Assembly (NCBI RefSeq): GCF_900187945.1
Contig: NZ_FYEH01000017.1
Coordinates: 22,695-86,694, forward strand
Direction of reading: 5' to 3'
DNA length: 64,000 nucleotides
From: Arboricoccus pini
Lineage (GTDB): Bacteria > Pseudomonadota > Alphaproteobacteria > Geminicoccales > Geminicoccaceae
The translations under genes were made by a program, and so were the position numbers. Position 1 is the stretch's first letter; the number at the start of each line of letters is the position of its first letter. Of this stretch, positions 61,346 to 64,000 are shown piece after piece. The notes below the pieces were generated by a model. That model was not told the origin of the DNA. It worked only from the letters and a program-made list of their open reading frames with translations, and made no database searches.

Positions 61346-63610
61346 ATGCTGAAGATAGTAGGATATCCGGATCGCTACAGCGTAGCGCCCGGCGAGACGA
61401 TCGCCTTCCATATCTCGCTGGAGGAAGGTTCGAGCTTCGACGCGCGACTGGTACGGGTAGTGAACGGAGACAGTAACCCAGCCGGCCCCGGGCTCGACCT
61501 GCCGCACTTCCCCTCGCCCGTCGACGGGACCTATCCGGGCCAGCCCCGACGGGCCGATGCCGGCTCCTATGTGAGGGTCAATCCCTTCCCAGCCCTTGGC
61601 GGCAGCTTCAGCTTTCGCGCCCTGATTTGGCCAACCCTGCTGGCCCGGCCCGAGCAGGTCCTGGCAACGCAATGGGATGCTGAGCGGCAAGCCGGCTTCG
61701 CACTCCTGATCCAAGATGGCCGACTGACGCTCAAGCTGGCCGACGGTGGCGGCGGGACCCATGCCTGTCACCTGGAAGCCCGACTGATCGACCGGAAATG
61801 GTATGCGATCAGCTTCAGTCTCGATCCGGCGGCCGGCACTTGGCGGTTGAACCAGCGCGCCTTGCTCGAACACGCGGGCATTGTCGACAGCGCAAGCAAG
61901 CAAGGCGGCCTCGCCTGCCAGCTACCCTCTATCGAGGCGCCCCTTGTCCTGGCGGGCATGCCTGCCGTCGACGGTACCGTCGGGCTTCACTTCAATGGCA
62001 AGATGGTGGCACCCGCTTTCTTCAGCGGCCTGCATGCGGCAGACGCGCTGGAGGCCGCAGCCCTGGGGGCCGTCCCAGCAATACTCGCCAATGCTACCAT
62101 CGCGGCCTACGATTTCTCCAAGGATATCCGCTCCGTTCGCGTCAGCGACATTGGTCCCAACCGCCTGCATGGCGAGATCGTCAACCTGCCGGCCCGTGGC
62201 ATGAAAGGCCCTAACTGGACGGGGCTGCACCACACTTGGCAGGCAGCACCGACTGAATATGGTGCCATCCATTTCCACGAGGACGATCTCTATGATGCCG
62301 GCTGGCCGGCCGATCTCAGCTGGACGCTGCCCAAGGACGCGAAGAGTGGTGCCTACGCCCTGCACCTCAAATGCGGTGAGACCGACGCCGAGGCGATGCG
62401 GGAGACCTATATCCCCTTCTTCGTCCGGCCGCCGCGCGCCGCCCGCGACAGGGTGAACCGGCCCAAGGTGGCCTTTCTGGCGCCGACCGCCTCCTATATG
62501 GCCTATGCCAACCATGGCGAGCACATAACGGTGCGCGGCGTCGAGCGCATGATGGGCCGGCTTTTGCATTTCGGCCATCAAGACGTCTATCTCTACGAAC
62601 ACCCGGAGCTTTGTCATTCGCTCTACGACAAGCACGCCGACGGCTCAGGCGTCTGCTATTCCAGCCGGCTGCGGCCCAACATCAACTGCGCGCCGCGCTA
62701 CCACTCCTGGCTGGGCGGCGATGGCTCCAGTCTCTACCAATATAATGCGGATACGCACCTCTTCGGCTGGCTGGCGCATCACGAAATCGAGTATGACATC
62801 ATCACCGACGAGGACCTGCACCGCGACGGCTACGAGCTGATCCGCGACTACCAGGTCATCTTGACGGGATCGCATCCCGAATATCACTCGACGCCCATGT
62901 GGGACGCCATGAAGGCTTGGCTCGATCGCGGTGGCAGACTCATGTATCTGGGTGGCAATGGCTGGTATTGGCGGATTGCCTTTCACGACGAGCTGCCGGG
63001 CGTCATCGAAGTTCGGCGCGCCGAGGACGGCATCCGCTCCTGGGAGGCCGAGCCCGGCGAATATTATCACTCCTTTACCGGCGAGTATGGCGGCCTCTGG
63101 CGCCGCTGCGGCCGGGCCCCTAACTCGATCGTGGGTATCGGCTTCATCGCGCAGGGCTTCGATGTCTCCTCGCCCTATCTGCGCGGCCCGGATGCCGACG
63201 ATCCGCGCGCCAGCTTCATCTTCAAGGGCGTTACCGAGGATATCATCGGCGACTTCGGGCTGATCGGCGGCGGGGCCGCCGGCATCGAGCTCGACTGCAT
63301 CAATCCGCTCCTGGGCTCGCCGCCCAACATCCTCAGGCTCGCCTCCTCGATCGACCACAGTCCCTTGATGCTGCTCGTCAACGAGGAATTCACGGCAACG
63401 CTACCCAATCTCGGCGGCGACCAGAATGACCGCGTGCACGCTGACCTTGCCTTCGTCGAGACGGCAGCGGGCGGAGCGATCTTCGCCACCGGCTCGATCG
63501 CTTGGTGCGGCTCGCTGCCCTGGAATAACTATGATAACAACGTTTCGACGATCACACTCAACACCTTGCGGCGCTTCATGTCGGACGAGCCGTTCACGCC
63601 ACCCGCATGA
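61346..63610 (+). CDS. dmfA2: N,N-dimethylformamidase large-subunit-like amidase
   Basis: A 754-residue protein close in length to the DMFase large subunit (~762). DMFase hydrolyses N,N-dimethylformamide to dimethylamine and formate with a mononuclear iron. The HPEY motif (H510-P-E512-Y) in LTGSHPEYHSTPMWDA corresponds by position and context to the metal-site His/Glu of the known enzyme. Tyr residues in TASYMAYANHG (~384-387) and VCYSSRL (~438) are candidate metal ligands. The N-terminal ~290 residues look like a beta-sandwich region (GKMVAPAFFSGLHA). Other family members act on different amides, so substrate is uncertain. Paired with the small-subunit gene upstream. Confidence 0.8.
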   Translation: MLKIVGYPDRYSVAPGETIAFHISLEEGSSFDARLVRVVNGDSNPAGPGLDLPHFPSPVDGTYPGQPRRADAGSYVRVNPFPALGGSFSFRALIWPTLLARPEQVLATQWDAERQAGFALLIQDGRLTLKLADGGGGTHACHLEARLIDRKWYAISFSLDPAAGTWRLNQRALLEHAGIVDSASKQGGLACQLPSIEAPLVLAGMPAVDGTVGLHFNGKMVAPAFFSGLHAADALEAAALGAVPAILANATIAAYDFSKDIRSVRVSDIGPNRLHGEIVNLPARGMKGPNWTGLHHTWQAAPTEYGAIHFHEDDLYDAGWPADLSWTLPKDAKSGAYALHLKCGETDAEAMRETYIPFFVRPPRAARDRVNRPKVAFLAPTASYMAYANHGEHITVRGVERMMGRLLHFGHQDVYLYEHPELCHSLYDKHADGSGVCYSSRLRPNINCAPRYHSWLGGDGSSLYQYNADTHLFGWLAHHEIEYDIITDEDLHRDGYELIRDYQVILTGSHPEYHSTPMWDAMKAWLDRGGRLMYLGGNGWYWRIAFHDELPGVIEVRRAEDGIRSWEAEPGEYYHSFTGEYGGLWRRCGRAPNSIVGIGFIAQGFDVSSPYLRGPDADDPRASFIFKGVTEDIIGDFGLIGGGAAGIELDCINPLLGSPPNILRLASSIDHSPLMLLVNEEFTATLPNLGGDQNDRVHADLAFVETAAGGAIFATGSIAWCGSLPWNNYDNNVSTITLNTLRRFMSDEPFTPPA

Positions 63611-63626
63611 GGAGGAGCGGCGAGGC

Positions 63627-63701
63627 GGAGACGCGGCCGACGCCGAGCTTTACCACGAGGGCTATGTCGCTTATCGCGACTTCTACCGCGCGCTCACCTA
63701 G
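63627..63701 (+). pseudogene. Possible 3' fragment of an FGGY sugar-kinase gene
   Basis: Directly after the large-subunit gene, another frame reads ELYHEGYVAYRDFYRALT and stop, resembling the C-terminal tail of xylulokinase/glycerol-kinase type FGGY proteins (Y-x-x-Y-R-x-L-Y-P-A-L). Nothing upstream extends it. Weakly supported by ~20 residues only. Confidence 0.3.
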
Positions 63702-63866
63702 TCGGAAGAAAGGTGTCCGGTGGCAAGGACGCCCGCGCTCAGGACCCATGGCGGCCAGGATACCGGCGCTCGGCATCGCTCGTATAAGGACGCGCATCGA
63801 CGGCGCCCCAGGTCCAGGAGGTGGTGCCTCCTGGCGGGTCCGGGCAGAGGCCCGGGTTTGTCCTGC

Positions 63867-63929
63867 GGCTATCGCGCTTCGCGCTGCTTGAGTGGTTTTC
63901 TGGGGCTATCGCGCTTCGCGCTGCTTGAG
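63867..63929. repeat. Tandem 26-bp hairpin repeat, two copies
   Basis: A 26-base unit beginning GGCTATCGCGCTTCGCGC occurs at 63867-63892 and exactly again at 63904-63929 (37-base period). Each copy contains GCGC-TTC-GCGC, able to fold into a tight hairpin. It resembles REP-type extragenic repeats and may extend beyond the window as part of a larger family. Confidence 0.75.
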
Positions 63930-63930
63930 C

Positions 63931-64000
63931 CTAGCCGCTGGGCCCCGGAACGGGGATGATGTTGCCCTTCCTGATCTCGCGGCGGTAGCGCTCCAGGCGC
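63931..64000 (-). CDS. 3' end of an unidentified gene entering from the right edge
   Basis: The minus strand reads open from the window edge to a TAG at 63931-63933, ending RREIRKGNIIPVPGPSG. Only 22 residues are visible. The composition (basic helix followed by a proline/glycine tail) suits a real C-terminus, but the family cannot be named. It converges on the hairpin repeat. Confidence 0.35.
   Translation of the reverse strand, partial: RLERYRREIRKGNIIPVPGPSG

Overview
This window reads as a piece of a large, GC-rich, low-copy plasmid or chromid from an alphaproteobacterium. The basis is an iteron-type RepA origin, a ParA/ParB partition pair, a toxin-antitoxin pair, and a dense load of catabolic and ABC-transport genes typical of soil or rhizosphere Alphaproteobacteria. 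The order (Rhodospirillales versus Hyphomicrobiales) cannot be fixed from the sequence alone. No rRNA, tRNA, CRISPR array or intact insertion sequence was seen.

Backbone (1.2-7.5 kb): repA on the minus strand, with six 18-bp iterons and an AT-rich tract just upstream. A 1.9-kb gene-poor stretch follows. The 14-bp palindrome GAAAATGCATTTTC occurs three times between 2.47 and 4.17 kb, the first at its edge. Then come parB and parA (minus), a seventh iteron-like copy in the parA leader, and a VapB/VapC-like antitoxin-toxin pair (plus). A 3' fragment of an RpiR-type regulator enters from the left edge.

Accessory cargo 1 (7.6-21.4 kb): a short PAS-chemoreceptor; a tightly overlapping seven-gene minus-strand operon (NMT1/THI5-type ABC transporter, ornithine-cyclodeaminase-like protein, TRZ/ATZ-type amidohydrolase, dihydroorotase/allantoinase-type hydrolase); then a GntR/FCD regulator, a second TRZ/ATZ-type hydrolase and a LysR regulator. 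On the plus strand are an SDR and a second dihydroorotase/allantoinase-type enzyme. Together these look like import and ring-opening of a small N-heterocycle or ureide.

Cargo 2 (21.5-29.7 kb): two consecutive divergent LysR / MDR-oxidoreductase modules, a KdgT-type permease, and an orphan HWE-type histidine kinase.

Cargo 3 (29.8-47.4 kb): a CUT1 ABC operon ending in a class III aminotransferase, with a divergent ROK regulator. A scar holds a RepA-like fragment and an ABC-ATPase tail. An RbsBAC-type sugar ABC operon is followed by a LacI regulator. Then come a SIS-domain (FrlB-like) gene and a GntR/UTRA regulator, and, on the plus strand, an amidohydrolase-2, an SDR and a Gfo/Idh/MocA oxidoreductase that could form a short sugar-acid or lactone pathway.

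Cargo 4 (48-64 kb): a secreted orphan protein; a six-gene CUT1 ABC / GMC oxidoreductase / M20 peptidase operon; a PLP-dependent dehydratase followed by decayed RidA and SDR genes; a DeoR/GlpR regulator; a frameshifted BtpA/SgcQ gene; a HAD phosphatase; and a two-gene N,N-dimethylformamidase-like pair. The right edge carries a tandem hairpin repeat and the 3' end of an unidentified minus-strand gene.

The most unusual signals are the triplicated palindrome near the partition genes, iteron sharing between repA and parA, a motif TTTTGYGCGAAA shared by several distant promoters, paired GntR-type operator palindromes, and the heterocycle-hydrolase operon. Functions are inferred from motifs and family memory; no database search was possible.
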